Source: Channallabes apus (taxonomy: Eukaryota; Chordata; Actinopteri; Siluriformes; Clariidae). Taken from it: a DNA stretch of 64,000 nucleotides. Positions 18,730-34,200 of this stretch are shown here, piece by piece. Under the pieces are notes generated by a model that was not told the origin of the DNA, searched no databases, and saw nothing but the letters and a program-made list of their open reading frames with translations. The stretch spans positions 18,706,453-18,770,452 of the forward strand of contig CM060113.1 in NCBI GenBank assembly GCA_030522415.1. Direction: 5' to 3'. Numbering within the stretch: the first letter of the stretch is position 1; each line of letters opens with the position of its first letter. A program made the position numbers and the translations under genes.

Positions 18730-20326
18730 ATATAAATACACATTTGGAATCTGCATCTACATTTTCTGTTACAAGTATAGAATTAGGTTCAGCTGAGACT
18801 CATGATCAATGTAGTGATGTAGACTTATGTAGTGATAATTAGTTTCAGCCAAATCATTAAAACTAACAATGTTACTACACTGTTATTACACTCTTCTTAC
18901 ACGCGTTATAACACTGTTATTTCACTGTTATTACACTGTTATTACACTGTTATTACACTGTTACTACACTGTTATTACACTGTTCTTACAGGCGTTATAA
19001 CACTGTTATTACACTGCTCTTACACTGTTCTTACAGGCGTTATAACACTGTTATTACACTGTTTTTACAGGCGTCGTCGTTATAACACTGTTATTACACT
19101 GTTATTACACTGTTATAACACTGTTATTACACTGTTCTTACAGGCGTTATAACACTGTTATTACACTGTTATTACACTGTTATTTCACTGTTATTACACT
19201 ATTACACTGTTATAAAACTGTTATTACACTGTTCTTACAGGCGTTATAACACTGTTATTACACTGTTTTTACAGGCGTCGTCGTTATAACACTGTTATTA
19301 CACTGTTATTACACTGTTCTTACAGGCGTTATAACACTGTTACTACACTGTTATTGCACTGTTATTACACTGTTCTTACAGGCGTTATAACACTGTTACT
19401 ACACTGTTATTACACTGTTCTTACAGGCGTTATAAGACTGTTATTACACTGTTATTACACTCTTATTACACTCTTATTACACTGTTTTTACAGGCGTCGT
19501 CGTTATTACACTGTTATTACACTGTTCTTACAGGCGTTATAACACTGTTACTACACTGTTATTACACTGTTTTTACAGGCGTCGTCGTTATTACACTGTT
19601 ATTACACTGTTCTTACAGGCGTTATAACACTGTTAGTACACTGTTATTTCAGGCGTTATAACACTGTTAGTACACTGTTATTACACTGTTCTTACAGGCG
19701 TTATAACCCTGTTACTACACTGTTATTACACTCCTCTTACACGCGTTATAACACTGTTATTTCACTGTTATTACACTGTTATTACACTGTTATAACACTG
19801 TTATTACACTGTTCTTACAGGCGTTATAACACTGTTATTACACTGTTATTACACTGTTTTTACAGGCGTCGTCGTTATAACACTGTTATTACACTGTTCT
19901 TACAGGCGTTATAACACTGTTACTACACTGTTATTACACTGTTATTACACTGTTCTTACAGGCGTTATAACCCTGTTACTACACTGTTATTACACTCTTC
20001 TTACAGGCGTTATAACACTGTTATTTCACTGTTATTTCACTGTTATTACACTGTTATAACACTGTTATTACACTGTTCTTACAGGCGTTATAACACTGTT
20101 ATTACACTGTTATTACACTGTTTTTACAGGCGTCGTCGTTATAACACTGTCATTTCACTGTTATTACACTGTTACTACACTGTTCATACAGGCGTTATAA
20201 CAGTGCTACTGAACTGTTATTACACTGTTCTTACAGGCGTTATAACCCTGTTACTACACTGTTATTACACTCTTCTTACAGGCGTTATAACACTGTTATT
20301 TCACTGTTATTTCACTGTTATTACAC

Positions 20327-22682
20327 TGTTATAACACTGTTATTACACTGTTCTTACAGGCGTTATAACACTGTTACTACACTGTTATTACACTGTTCTT
20401 ACAGGCGTTATAACACTGTTATTACACTGTTATTACACTCTTATTACACTGTTTTTACAGGCGTCGTCGTTATTACACTGTTATTACACGGTTACTACAC
20501 TGTTATTACACTTTTACTACAGACGTTATAACACTGTCATTTCACTGTTATTACACTGTTACTACACTGTTCATACAGGCGTTATAACACTGCTACTGAA
20601 CTGTTGTTACACTGTTATTACAGGCGTTATAACACTGCTACTACACTGTTATTATACTGTTCTTACAGGCGTTATAACACTCTTACTACACTGTTATTAC
20701 ACTGTTATTACACTCTTATTAGACTCTTATTACATTGTTTTTTCAGGCGTCGTCGTTATTACACTGTTATTACACTGTTACTACACTGTTATTACTCTGT
20801 TACTACACTGTTATTACACGGTTCTTACAGGCGTTATAACCCTGTTATTACACTGTTCTTACAGGCGTTATAACACTGTTATTTCACTGTTATTACACTG
20901 TTATAACACTCTTATTACACTGTTATAACACTGTTATTACACTGTTATTACACTGTTATTACACTGTTATTGCACTGTTTTTACAGGTGTCGTCGTTATA
21001 ACACTGTTATTACACGGTTACTACACTGTTATTACACTGTTCTTACAGGCGTTATAACACTGTTATTACACTGTTATTACACTGTTCTTACAGGCGTTAT
21101 AACACTGTTATTACACTGTTATTACACTGTTTTTACAGGCGTCGTCGTTATAACACTGTTATTACACTGTTATTACACTGTTATTACACTGTTATAACAC
21201 TGTTATTACACTGTTCTTACAGGCGTTATAACACTGTTATTACACTGTTATTACACTGTTTTTACAGGCGTCGTCGTTATAACACTGTTATTACACTGTT
21301 ATTACACTGTTCTTACAGGCGTTATAACCCTGTTACTACACTGTTATTACACTCTTCTTACAGGCGTTATAACACTGTTATTTCACTGTTATTTCACTGT
21401 TATTACACTGTTATTACACTGTTATAACACTGTTATTACACTGTTCTTACAGGCGTTATAACACTGTTATTACACTGTTATTACACTGTTTTTACAGGCG
21501 TCGTCGTTATAACACTGTTATTACACTGTTCTTACAGGCGTTATAACACTGTTACTACACTGTTATTACACTGTTCTTACAGGCGTTATAACACTGTTAT
21601 TACACTGTTATTACACTCTTATTACACTGTTTTTACAGGCGTCGTCGTTATTACACTGTTATTACACGGTTACTACACTGTTATTACACTTTTACTACAG
21701 ACGTTATAACACTGTCATTTCACTGTTATTACACTGTTACTACACTGTTCATACAGGCGTTATAACACTGCTACTGAACTGTTGTTACACTGTTATTACA
21801 GGCGTTATAACACTGCTACTACACTGTTATTATACTGTTCTTACAGGCGTTATAACACTCTTACTACACTGTTATTACACTGTTATTACACTCTTATTAG
21901 ACTCTTATTACATTGTTTTTACAGGCGTCGTCGTTATTACACTGTTATTACACTGTTACTACACTGTTATTACTCTGTTACTACACTGTTATTACACGGT
22001 TCTTACAGGCGTTATAACCCTGTTATTACACTGTTCTTACAGGCGTTATAACACTGTTATTTCACTGTTATTACACTGTTATAACACTCTTATTACACTG
22101 TTATAACACTGTTATTACACTGTTATTACACTGTTATTACACTGTTATTGCACTGTTTTTACAGGTGTCGTCGTTATAACACTGTTATTACACGGTTACT
22201 ACACTGTTATTACACTGTTCTTACAGGCGTTATAACACTGTTATTACACTGTTATTACACTGTTCTTACAGGCGTTATAACACTGTTATTACACTGTTAT
22301 TACACTGTTTTTACAGGCGTCGTCGTTATAACACTGTTATTACACTGTTATTACACTGTTATTACACTGTTATAACACTGTTATTACACTGTTCTTACAG
22401 GCGTTATAACACTGTTATTACACTGTTATTACACTGTTTTTACAGGCGTCGTCGTTATAACACTGTTATTACACTGTTATTACACTGTTCTTACAGGCGT
22501 TATAACCCTGTTACTACACTGTTATTACACTCTTCTTACAGGCGTTATAACACTGTTATTTCACTGTTATTTCACTGTTATTACACTGTTATTACACTGT
22601 TATAACACTGTTATTACACTGTTCTTACAGGCGTTATAACACTGTTATTACACTGTTATTACACTGTTTTTACAGGCGTCGT
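20327..22682 (+). repeat. 1178-bp tandem duplication in the satellite
   Basis: Anchors repeat at an offset of exactly 1178: GTTGTTACACTG at 20602 and 21780, the start of the TTACAGGTGTCGTCG phrase near 20981 and 22159, and the flanking words on both sides. The left limit is about 20327, where the preceding words differ. Copies differ by few bases (for example TTTTTTCAGG near 20740 against TTTTTACAGG). Confidence 0.8.
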
Positions 22683-25600
22683 CGTTATAACACTGTTATT
22701 ACACTGTTCTTACAGGCGTTATAACACTGTTACTACACTGTTATTACACTGTTATTACACTGTTCTTACAGGCGTTATAACCCTGTTACTACACTGTTAT
22801 TACACTCTTCTTACAGGCGTTATAACACTGTTATTTCACTGTTATTTCACTGTTATTACACTGTTATTACACTGTTATAACACTGTTATTACACTGTTCT
22901 TACAGGCGTTATAACACTGTTATTACACTGTTCTTACAGGCGTTATAACACTGTTATTACACTGTTATTACACTGTTTTTACAGGCGTCGTCGTTATAAC
23001 ACTGTTATTACACTGTTATTACACTGTTATTACACTGTTATAACACTGTTATTACACTGTTCTTACAGGCGTTATAACACTGTTATAACACTGTTATTAC
23101 ACTGTTCTTACAGGCGTTATAACACTGTTATTACACTGTTTTTACAGGCGTCGTCGTTATAACACTGTTATTACACTGTTATTACACTGTTCTCACAGGC
23201 GTTATAACACTGTTACTACACTGTTATTACACTGTTTTTACAGGCGTCGTCGTTATTACACTGTTATTACACTGTTCTTACAGGCGTTATAACACTGTTA
23301 GTACACTGTTATTTCAGGCGTTATAACACTGTTAGTACACTGTTATTACACTGTTCTTACAGGCGTTATAACCCTGTTACTACACTGTTATTACACTCCT
23401 CTTACACGCGTTATAACACTGTTATTTCACTGTTATTTCACTGTTATTACACTGTTATTACACTGTTATAACACTGTTATTACACTGTTCTTACAGGCGT
23501 TATAACACTGTTATTACACTGTTATTACACTGTTTTTACAGGCGTCGTCGTTATAACACTGTTATTACACTGTTCTTACAGGCGTTATAACACTGTTACT
23601 ACACTGTTATTACACTGTTATTACACTGTTCTTACAGGCGTTATAACCCTGTTACTACACTGTTATTACACTGTTCTTACAGGCGTTATAACACTGTTAT
23701 TACACTGTTATTACACTGTTTTTACAGGCGTCGTCGTTATAACACTGTCATTTCACTGTTATTACACTGTTACTACACTGTTCATACAGGCGTTATAACA
23801 GTGCTACTGAACTGTTATTACACTGTTCTTACAGGCGTTATAACCCTGTTACTACACTGTTATTACACTCTTCTTACAGGCGTTATAACACTGTTATTTC
23901 ACTGTTATTTCACTGTTATTACACTGTTATAACACTGTTATTACACTGTTCTTACAGGCGTTATAACACTGTTACTACACTGTTATTACACTGTTCTTAC
24001 AGGCGTTATAACACTGTTATTACACTGTTATTACACTCTTATTACACTGTTTTTACAGGCGTCGTCGTTATTACACTGTTATTACACGGTTACTACACTG
24101 TTATTACACTTTTACTACAGACGTTATAACACTGTCATTTCACTGTTATTACACTGTTACTACACTGTTCATACAGGCGTTATAACACTGCTACTGAACT
24201 GTTGTTACACTGTTATTACAGGCGTTATAACACTGCTACTACACTGTTATTATACTGTTCTTACAGGCGTTATAACACTCTTACTACACTGTTATTACAC
24301 TGTTATTACACTCTTATTAGACTCTTATTACATTGTTTTTACAGGCGTCGTCGTTATTACACTGTTATTACACTGTTACTACACTGTTATTACTCTGTTA
24401 CTACACTGTTATTACACGGTTCTTACAGGCGTTATAACCCTGTTATTACACTGTTCTTACAGGCGTTATAACACTGTTATTTCACTGTTATTACACTGTT
24501 ATAACACTCTTATTACACTGTTATAACACTGTTATTACACTGTTATTACACTGTTATTACACTGTTATTGCACTGTTTTTACAGGTGTCGTCGTTATAAC
24601 ACTGTTATTACACGGTTACTACACTGTTATTACACTGTTCTTACAGGCGTTATAACACTGTTATTACACTGTTATTACACTGTTCTTACAGGCGTTATAA
24701 CACTGTTATTACACTGTTATTACACTGTTTTTACAGGCGTCGTCGTTATAACACTGTTATTACACTGTTATTACACTGTTATTACACTGTTATAACACTG
24801 TTATTACACTGTTCTTACAGGCGTTATAACACTGTTATTACACTATTACACTGTTTTTACAGGCGTCGTCGTTATAACACTGTTATTACACTGTTATTAC
24901 ACTGTTCTTACAGGCGTTATAACCCTGTTACTACACTGTTATTACACTCTTCTTACAGGCGTTATAACACTGTTATTTCACTGTTATTTCACTGTTATTA
25001 CACTGTTATTACACTGTTATAACACTGTTATTACACTGTTCTTACCGGCGTTATAACACTGTTATTACACTGTTATTACTCTGTTTTTACAGGCGTCGTC
25101 GTTATAACACTGTTATTACACTGTTCTTACAGGCGTTATAACACTGTTACTACACTGTTATTGCACTGTTATTACACTGTTCTTACAGGCGTTATAACCC
25201 TGTTACTACACTGTTATTACACTCTTCTTACAGGCGTTATAACACTGTTATTTCACTGTTATTTCACTGTTATTACACTGTCATAACACTGTTATTACAC
25301 TGTTCTTACAGGCGTTATAACACTGTTATTTCACTGTTATTTCACTGTTATTACACTGTTATAACACTGTTATTACACTGTTCTTACAGGCGTTATAACA
25401 CTGTTACTACACTGTTATTACACTGTTCTTACAGGCGTTATAACACTGTTATTACACTGTTATTACACTCTTATTACACTGTTTTTACAGGCGTCGTCGT
25501 TATTACACTGTTATTACACGGTTACTACACTGTTATTACACTGTTACTACAGACGTTATAACACTGTCATTTCACTGTTATTACACTGTTACTACACTGT

Positions 25601-27039
25601 TCATACAGGCGTTATAACACTGCTACTGAACTGTTGTTACACTGTTATTACAGGCGTTATAACACTGCTACTACACTGTTATTACACTGTTCTTACAGGC
25701 GTTATAACACTCTTACTACACTGTTATTACACTGTTATTACACTCTTATTACACTCTTATTACATTGTTTTTACAGGCGTCGTCGTTATTACACTGTTAT
25801 TACACTGTTACTACACTGTTATTACTCTGTTACTACACTGTTATTACACGGTTCTTACAGGCGTTATAACCCTGTTATTACACTGTTCTTACAGGCGTTA
25901 TAACACTGTTATTTCACTGTTATTACACTGTTATAACACTCTTATTACACTGTTATAACACTGTTATTACACTGTTATTACACTGTTATTACACTGTTAT
26001 TACACTGTTATTGCACTGTTTTTACAGGTGTCGTCGTTATAACACTGTTATTACACGGTTATTACACTGTTCTTACAGGCGTTATAACACTGTTATTACA
26101 CTGTTATTACACTGTTTTTACAGGCGTCGTCGTTATTACACTGTTATTACACTGTTACTACACTGTTATTACACTGTTCTTACAGGCATTATAACACTGT
26201 TATTACACTGTTATTACACTGTTCTTACAGGCGTTATAACACTGTTATTACACTGTTATTACACTGTTTTTACAGGCGTCCTCGTTATAACACTGTTATT
26301 ACACTGTTATTACACTGTTCTTACAGGCGTTATAACACTGTTACTACACTGTTATTACACTGTTATTACACTGTTCTTACAGGCGTTATAACCCTGTTAC
26401 TACACTGTTATTACACTCTTCTTACAGGCGTTATAACACTGTTATTTCACTGTTATTTCACTGTTATTACACTGTTATTACACTGTTATAACACTGTTAT
26501 TACACTGTTATAACACTGTTATTACACTGTTCTTACAGGCGTTATAACCCTGTTACTACACTGTTATTACACTCTTCTTACACGCGTTATAACACTGTTA
26601 TTTCACTGTTATTTCACTGTTATTACACTGTTATAACACTGTTATTACACTGTTACTACACTGTTATTACACTGTTCTTACAGGCGTTATAACACTGTTA
26701 TTACACTGTTCTTACACTGTTCTTACAGGCGTTATAACACTGTTATTACACTGTTTTTACAGGCGTCGTCGTTATTACACTGTTCTTACAGGCGTTATAA
26801 CACTGTTATTACACTGTTATTACACTGTTCTTACAGGCGTTATAACCCTGTTACTACACTGTTATTACACTCTTCTTACACGCGTTATAACACTGTTATT
26901 TCACTGTTATTTCACTGTTATTACACTGTTATAACACTGTTATTACACTGTTACTACACTGTTATTACACTGTTCTTACAGGCGTTATAACACTGTTATT
27001 ACACTGTTCTTACACTGTTCTTACAGGCGTTATAACACT

Positions 27040-30000
27040 GTTATTACACTGTTTTTACAGGCGTCGTCGTTATTACACTGTTCTTACAGGTGTTATAACA
27101 CTGTTAGTACACTGTTATTTCAGGCGTTATAACACTGTTAGTACACTGTTATTACACTGTTCTTACAGGCGTTATAACCCTGTTACTACACTGTTATTAC
27201 ACTCTTCTTACACGCGTTATAACACTGTTATTTCACTGTTATTTCACTGTTATTACACTGTTATTACACTCTTATTAGACTCTTATTACATTGTTTTTAC
27301 AGGCGTCGTCGTTATTACACTGTTATTACACTGTTACTACACTGTTATTACTCTGTTACTACACTGTTATTACACGGTTCTTACAGGCGTTATAACCCTG
27401 TTATTACACTGTTCTTACAGGCGTTATAACACTGTTATTTCACTGTTATTACACTGTTATAACACTCTTATTACACTGTTATAACACTGTTATTACACTG
27501 TTATTACACTGTTATTACACTGTTATTGCACTGTTTTTACAGGTGTCGTCGTTATAACACTGTTATTACACGGTTACTACACTGTTATTACACTGTTCTT
27601 ACAGGCGTTATAACACTGTTATTACACTGTTATTACACTGTTCTTACAGGCGTTATAACACTGTTATTACACTGTTATTACACTGTTTTTACAGGCGTCG
27701 TCGTTATAACACTGTTATTACACTGTTATTACACTGTTATTACACTGTTATAACACTGTTATTACACTGTTCTTACAGGCGTTATAACACTGTTATTACA
27801 CTGTTATTACACTGTTTTTACAGGCGTCGTCGTTATAACACTGTTATTACACTGTTATTACACTGTTCTTACAGGCGTTATAACCCTGTTACTACACTGT
27901 TATTACACTCTTCTTACAGGCGTTATAACACTGTTATTTCACTGTTATTTCACTGTTATTACACTGTTATTACACTGTTATAACACTGTTATTACACTGT
28001 TCTTACAGGCGTTATAACACTGTTATTACACTGTTATTACACTGTTTTTACAGGCGTCGTCGTTATAACACTGTTATTACACTGTTCTTACAGGCGTTAT
28101 AACACTGTTACTACACTGTTATTACACTGTTATTACACTGTTCTTACAGGCGTTATAACCCTGTTACTACACTGTTATTACACTCTTCTTACAGGCGTTA
28201 TAACACTGTTATTTCACTGTTATTTCACTGTTATTACACTGTTATTACACTGTTATAACACTGTTATTACACTGTTCTTACAGGCGTTATAACACTGTTA
28301 TTACACTGTTATTACACTGTTTTTACAGGCGTCGTCGTTATAACACTGTTATTACACTGTTCTTACAGGCGTTATAACACTGTTACTACACTGTTATTAC
28401 ACTGTTATTACACTGTTCTTACAGGCGTTATAACCCTGTTACTACACTGTTATTACACTCTTCTTACAGGCGTTATAACACTGTTATTTCACTGTTATTT
28501 CACTGTTATTACACTGTCATAACACTGTTATTACACTGTTCTTACAGGCGTTATAACACTGTTATTTCACTGTTATTTCACTGTTATTACACTGTTATAA
28601 CACTGTTATTACACTGTTCTTACAGGCGTTATAACACTGTTACTACACTGTTATTACACTGTTCTTACAGGCGTTATAACACTGTTATTACACTGTTATT
28701 ACACTCTTATTACACTGTTTTTACAGGCGTCGTCGTTATTACACTGTTATTACACGGTTACTACACTGTTATTACACTGTTACTACAGACGTTATAACAC
28801 TGTCATTTCACTGTTATTACACTGTTACTACACTGTTCATACAGGCGTTATAACACTGCTACTGAACTGTTGTTACACTGTTATTACAGGCGTTATAACA
28901 CTGCTACTACACTGTTATTACACTGTTCTTACAGGCGTTATAACACTCTTACTACACTGTTATTACACTGTTATTACACTCTTATTACACTCTTATTACA
29001 TTGTTTTTACAGGCGTCGTCGTTATTACACTGTTATTACACTGTTACTACACTGTTATTACTCTGTTACTACACTGTTATTACACTGTTTTTACAGGCGT
29101 CGTCGTTATTACACTGTTCTTACAGGTGTTATAACACTGTTAGTACACTGTTATTTCAGGCGTTATAACACTGTTAGTACACTGTTATTACACTGTTCTT
29201 ACAGGCGTTATAACCCTGTTACTACACTGTTATTACACTCTTCTTACACGCGTTATAACACTGTTATTTCACTGTTATTTCACTGTTATTACACTGTTAT
29301 TACACTCTTATTAGACTCTTATTACATTGTTTTTACAGGCGTCGTCGTTATTACACTGTTATTACACTGTTACTACACTGTTATTACTCTGTTACTACAC
29401 TGTTATTACACGGTTCTTACAGGCGTTATAACCCTGTTATTACACTGTTCTTACAGGCGTTATAACACTGTTATTTCACTGTTATTACACTGTTATAACA
29501 CTCTTATTACACTGTTATAACACTGTTATTACACTGTTATTACACTGTTATTACACTGTTATTGCACTGTTTTTACAGGTGTCGTCGTTATAACACTGTT
29601 ATTACACGGTTACTACACTGTTATTACACTGTTCTTACAGGCGTTATAACACTGTTATTACACTGTTATTACACTGTTCTTACAGGCGTTATAACACTGT
29701 TATTACACTGTTATTACACTGTTTTTACAGGCGTCGTCGTTATAACACTGTTATTACACTGTTATTACACTGTTATTACACTGTTATAACACTGTTATTA
29801 CACTGTTCTTACAGGCGTTATAACACTGTTATTACACTGTTATTACACTGTTTTTACAGGCGTCGTCGTTATAACACTGTTATTACACTGTTATTACACT
29901 GTTCTTACAGGCGTTATAACCCTGTTACTACACTGTTATTACACTCTTCTTACAGGCGTTATAACACTGTTATTTCACTGTTATTTCACTGTTATTACAC

Positions 30001-31126
30001 TGTTATTACACTGTTATAACACTGTTATTACACTGTTCTTACAGGCGTTATAACACTGTTATTACACTGTTATTACACTGTTTTTACAGGCGTCGTCGTT
30101 ATAACACTGTTATTACACTGTTCTTACAGGCGTTATAACACTGTTACTACACTGTTATTACACTGTTATTACACTGTTCTTACAGGCGTTATAACCCTGT
30201 TACTACACTGTTATTACACTCTTCTTACAGGCGTTATAACACTGTTATTTCACTGTTATTTCACTGTTATTACACTGTTATTACACTGTTATAACACTGT
30301 TATTACACTGTTCTTACAGGCGTTATAACACTGTTATTACACTGTTATTACACTGTTTTTACAGGCGTCGTCGTTATAACACTGTTATTACACTGTTCTT
30401 ACAGGCGTTATAACACTGTTACTACACTGTTATTACACTGTTATTACACTGTTCTTACAGGCGTTATAACCCTGTTACTACACTGTTATTACACTCTTCT
30501 TACAGGCGTTATAACACTGTTATTTCACTGTTATTTCACTGTTATTACACTGTCATAACACTGTTATTACACTGTTCTTACAGGCGTTATAACACTGTTA
30601 TTTCACTGTTATTTCACTGTTATTACACTGTTATAACACTGTTATTACACTGTTCTTACAGGCGTTATAACACTGTTACTACACTGTTATTACACTGTTC
30701 TTACAGGCGTTATAACACTGTTATTACACTGTTATTACACTCTTATTACACTGTTTTTACAGGCGTCGTCGTTATTACACTGTTATTACACGGTTACTAC
30801 ACTGTTATTACACTGTTACTACAGACGTTATAACACTGTCATTTCACTGTTATTACACTGTTACTACACTGTTCATACAGGCGTTATAACACTGCTACTG
30901 AACTGTTGTTACACTGTTATTACAGGCGTTATAACACTGCTACTACACTGTTATTACACTGTTCTTACAGGCGTTATAACACTCTTACTACACTGTTATT
31001 ACACTGTTATTACACTCTTATTACACTCTTATTACATTGTTTTTACAGGCGTCGTCGTTATTACACTGTTATTACACTGTTACTACACTGTTATTACTCT
31101 GTTACTACACTGTTATTACACGGTTC
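27040..31126 (+). repeat. 2036-bp tandem duplication in the satellite
   Basis: The offset 2036 holds for CTTATTAGACTC (27271 and 29307), AGGTGTTATAACACTG (near 27089 and 29125), the GTGTCGTCG phrase near 27542 and 29578, and GTTGTTACACTG (28868 and 30904). The spacing is constant across the whole copy, so there are no net indels between the two units. Confidence 0.8.
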
Positions 31127-31271
31127 TTACAGGCGTTATAACCCTGTTATTACACTGTTCTTACAGGCGTTATAACACTGTTATTTCACTGTTATTACAC
31201 TGTTATAACACTCTTATTACACTGTTATAACACTGTTATTACACTGTTATTACACTGTTATTACACTGTTA

Positions 31272-34200
31272 TTGCACTGTTTTTACAGGTGTCGTCGTTA
31301 TAACACTGTTATTACACGGTTATTACACTGTTCTTACAGGCGTTATAACACTGTTATTACACTGTTATTACACTGTTTTTACAGGCGTCGTCGTTATTAC
31401 ACTGTTATTACACTGTTACTACACTGTTATTACACTGTTCTTACAGGCATTATAACACTGTTATTACACTGTTATTACACTGTTCTTACAGGCGTTATAA
31501 CACTGTTATTACACTGTTATTACACTGTTTTTACAGGCGTCGTCGTTATAACACTGTTATTACACTGTTATTACACTGTTCTTACAGGCGTTATAACACT
31601 GTTACTACACTGTTATTACACTGTTATTACACTGTTCTTACAGGCGTTATAACCCTGTTACTACACTGTTATTACACTCTTCTTACAGGCGTTATAACAC
31701 TGTTATTTCACTGTTATTTCACTGTTATTACACTGTTATTACACTGTTATAACACTGTTATTACACTGTTCTTACAGGCGTTATAACACTGTTATTACAC
31801 TGTTATTACACTGTTCTTACAGGCGTTATAACCCTGTTACTACACTGTTATTACACTCTTCTTACACGCGTTATAACACTGTTATTTCACTGTTATTTCA
31901 CTGTTATTACACTGTTATAACACTGTTATTACACTGTTACTACACTGTTATTACACTGTTCTTACAGGCGTTATAACACTGTTATTACACTGTTCTTACA
32001 CTGTTCTTACAGGCGTTATAACACTTATTACACTGTTTTTACAGGCGTCGTCGTTATTACACTGTTCTTACAGGCGTTATAACACTGTTAGTACACTGTT
32101 ATTTCAGGCGTTATAACACTGTTAGTACACTGTTATTACACTGTTCTTACAGGCGTTATAACCCTGTTACTACACTGTTATTACACTCTTCTTACACGCG
32201 TTATAACACTGTTATTTCACTGTTATTTCACTGTTATTACACTGTTATTACACTGTTATAACACTGTTATTACACTGTTCTTACAGGCGTTATAACACTG
32301 TTATTACACTGTTATTACACTGTTTTTACAGGCGTCGTCGTTATTACACTGTTATTACACTGTTACTACACTGTTATTACACTGTTCTTACAGGCATTAT
32401 AACACTGTTATTACACTGTTATTACACTGTTCTTACAGGCGTTATAACACTGTTATTACACTGTTATTACACTGTTTTTACAGGCGTCGTCGTTATAACA
32501 CTGTTATTACACTGTTATTACACTGTTATAACACTGTTATTACACTGTTCTTACAGGCGTTATAACACTGTTATTACACTGTTTTTACAGGCGTCGTCGT
32601 TATAACACTGTTATTACACTGTTATTACACTGTTATTACACTCTTATTACACTGTTTTTACAGGCGTCGTCGTTATTACACTGTTATTACACGGTTACTA
32701 CACTGTTATTACACTGTTACTACAGACGTTATAACACTGTCATTTCACTGTTATTACACTGTTACTACACTGTTCATACAGGTGTTATAACACTGCTACT
32801 GAACTGTTGTTACACTGTTCTTACAGGCGTTATAACACTGTTACTACACTGTTATTACACTGTTATTACACTGTTCTTACAGGCGTTATAACCCTGTTAC
32901 TACACTGTTATTACACTCTTCTTACACGCGTTATAACACTGTTATTTCACTGTTATTTCACTGTTATTACACTGTTATAACACTGTTATTACACTGTTAC
33001 TACACTGTTATTACACTGTTCTTACAGGCGTTATAACACTGTTATTACACTGTTCTTACACTGTTCTTACAGGCGTTATAACACTGTTATTACACTGTTT
33101 TTACAGGCGTCGTCGTTATTACACTGTTCTTACAGGCGTTATAATACTGTTAGTACACTGTTATTTCAGGCGTTATAACACTGTTAGTACACTGTTATTA
33201 CACTGTTCTTACAGGCGTTATAACCCTGTTACTACACTGTTATTACACTCTTCTTACACGCGTTATAACACTGTTATTTCACTGTTATTTCACTGTTATT
33301 ACACTGTTATTACACTGTTATAACACTGTTATTACACTGTTCTTACAGGCGTTATAACACTGTTATTACACTGTTCTTACAGGCGTTATAACACTGTTAT
33401 TACACTGTTATTACACTGTTATTACACTGTTTTTACAGGCGTCGTCGTTATAACACTGTTATTACACTGTTATTACACTGTTATAACACTGTTATTACAC
33501 TGTTCTTACAGGCGTTATAACACTGTTATTACACTGTTTTTACAGGCGTCGTCGTTATAACACTGTTATTACACTGTTATTACACTGTTATTACACTCTT
33601 ATTACACTGTTTTTACAGGCGTCGTCGTTATTACACTGTTATTACACGGTTACTACACTGTTATTACACTGTTACTACAGACGTTATAACACTGTCATTT
33701 CACTGTTATTACACTGTTACTACACTGTTCATACAGGCGTTATAACACTGCTACTGAACTGTTGTTACACTGTTATTACAGGCGTTATAACACTGCTACT
33801 ACACTGTTATTACACTGTTCTTACAGGCGTTATAACACTCGTACTACACTGTTATTACACTGTTATTACACTCTTATTACACTCTTATTACATTGTTTTT
33901 ACAGGCGTCGTCGTTATTACACTGTTATTACACTGTTACTACACTGTTATTACTCTGTTACTACACTGTTATTACACGGTTCTTACAGGCGTTATAACCC
34001 TGTTATTACACTGTTCTTACAGGCGTTATAACACTGTTATTTCACTGTTATTACACTGTTATAACACTGTTATTACACTGTTATTGCACTGTTATTACAC
34101 TGTTATTGCACTGTTTTTACAGGTGTCGTCGTTATAACACTGTTATTACACGGTTACTACACTGTTATTACACTGTTCTTACAGGCGTTATAACACTGTT

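Larger units (their letters stand above)
13459..19083. repeat. 5.6-kb duplicated segment, copy 2
   Basis: Matches 4923-10556 apart from the poly-A length. The left junction is satellite joined to the interior of the 3' LTR, sharing four bases (AACT, 13459-13462 and 4923-4926). The right end runs into satellite that diverges after 19083. The copia frameshift, both LTR-specific differences and the (CTAT)n length are all shared, so this is a DNA-level duplication and not a second retrotransposon insertion. Confidence 0.85.
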
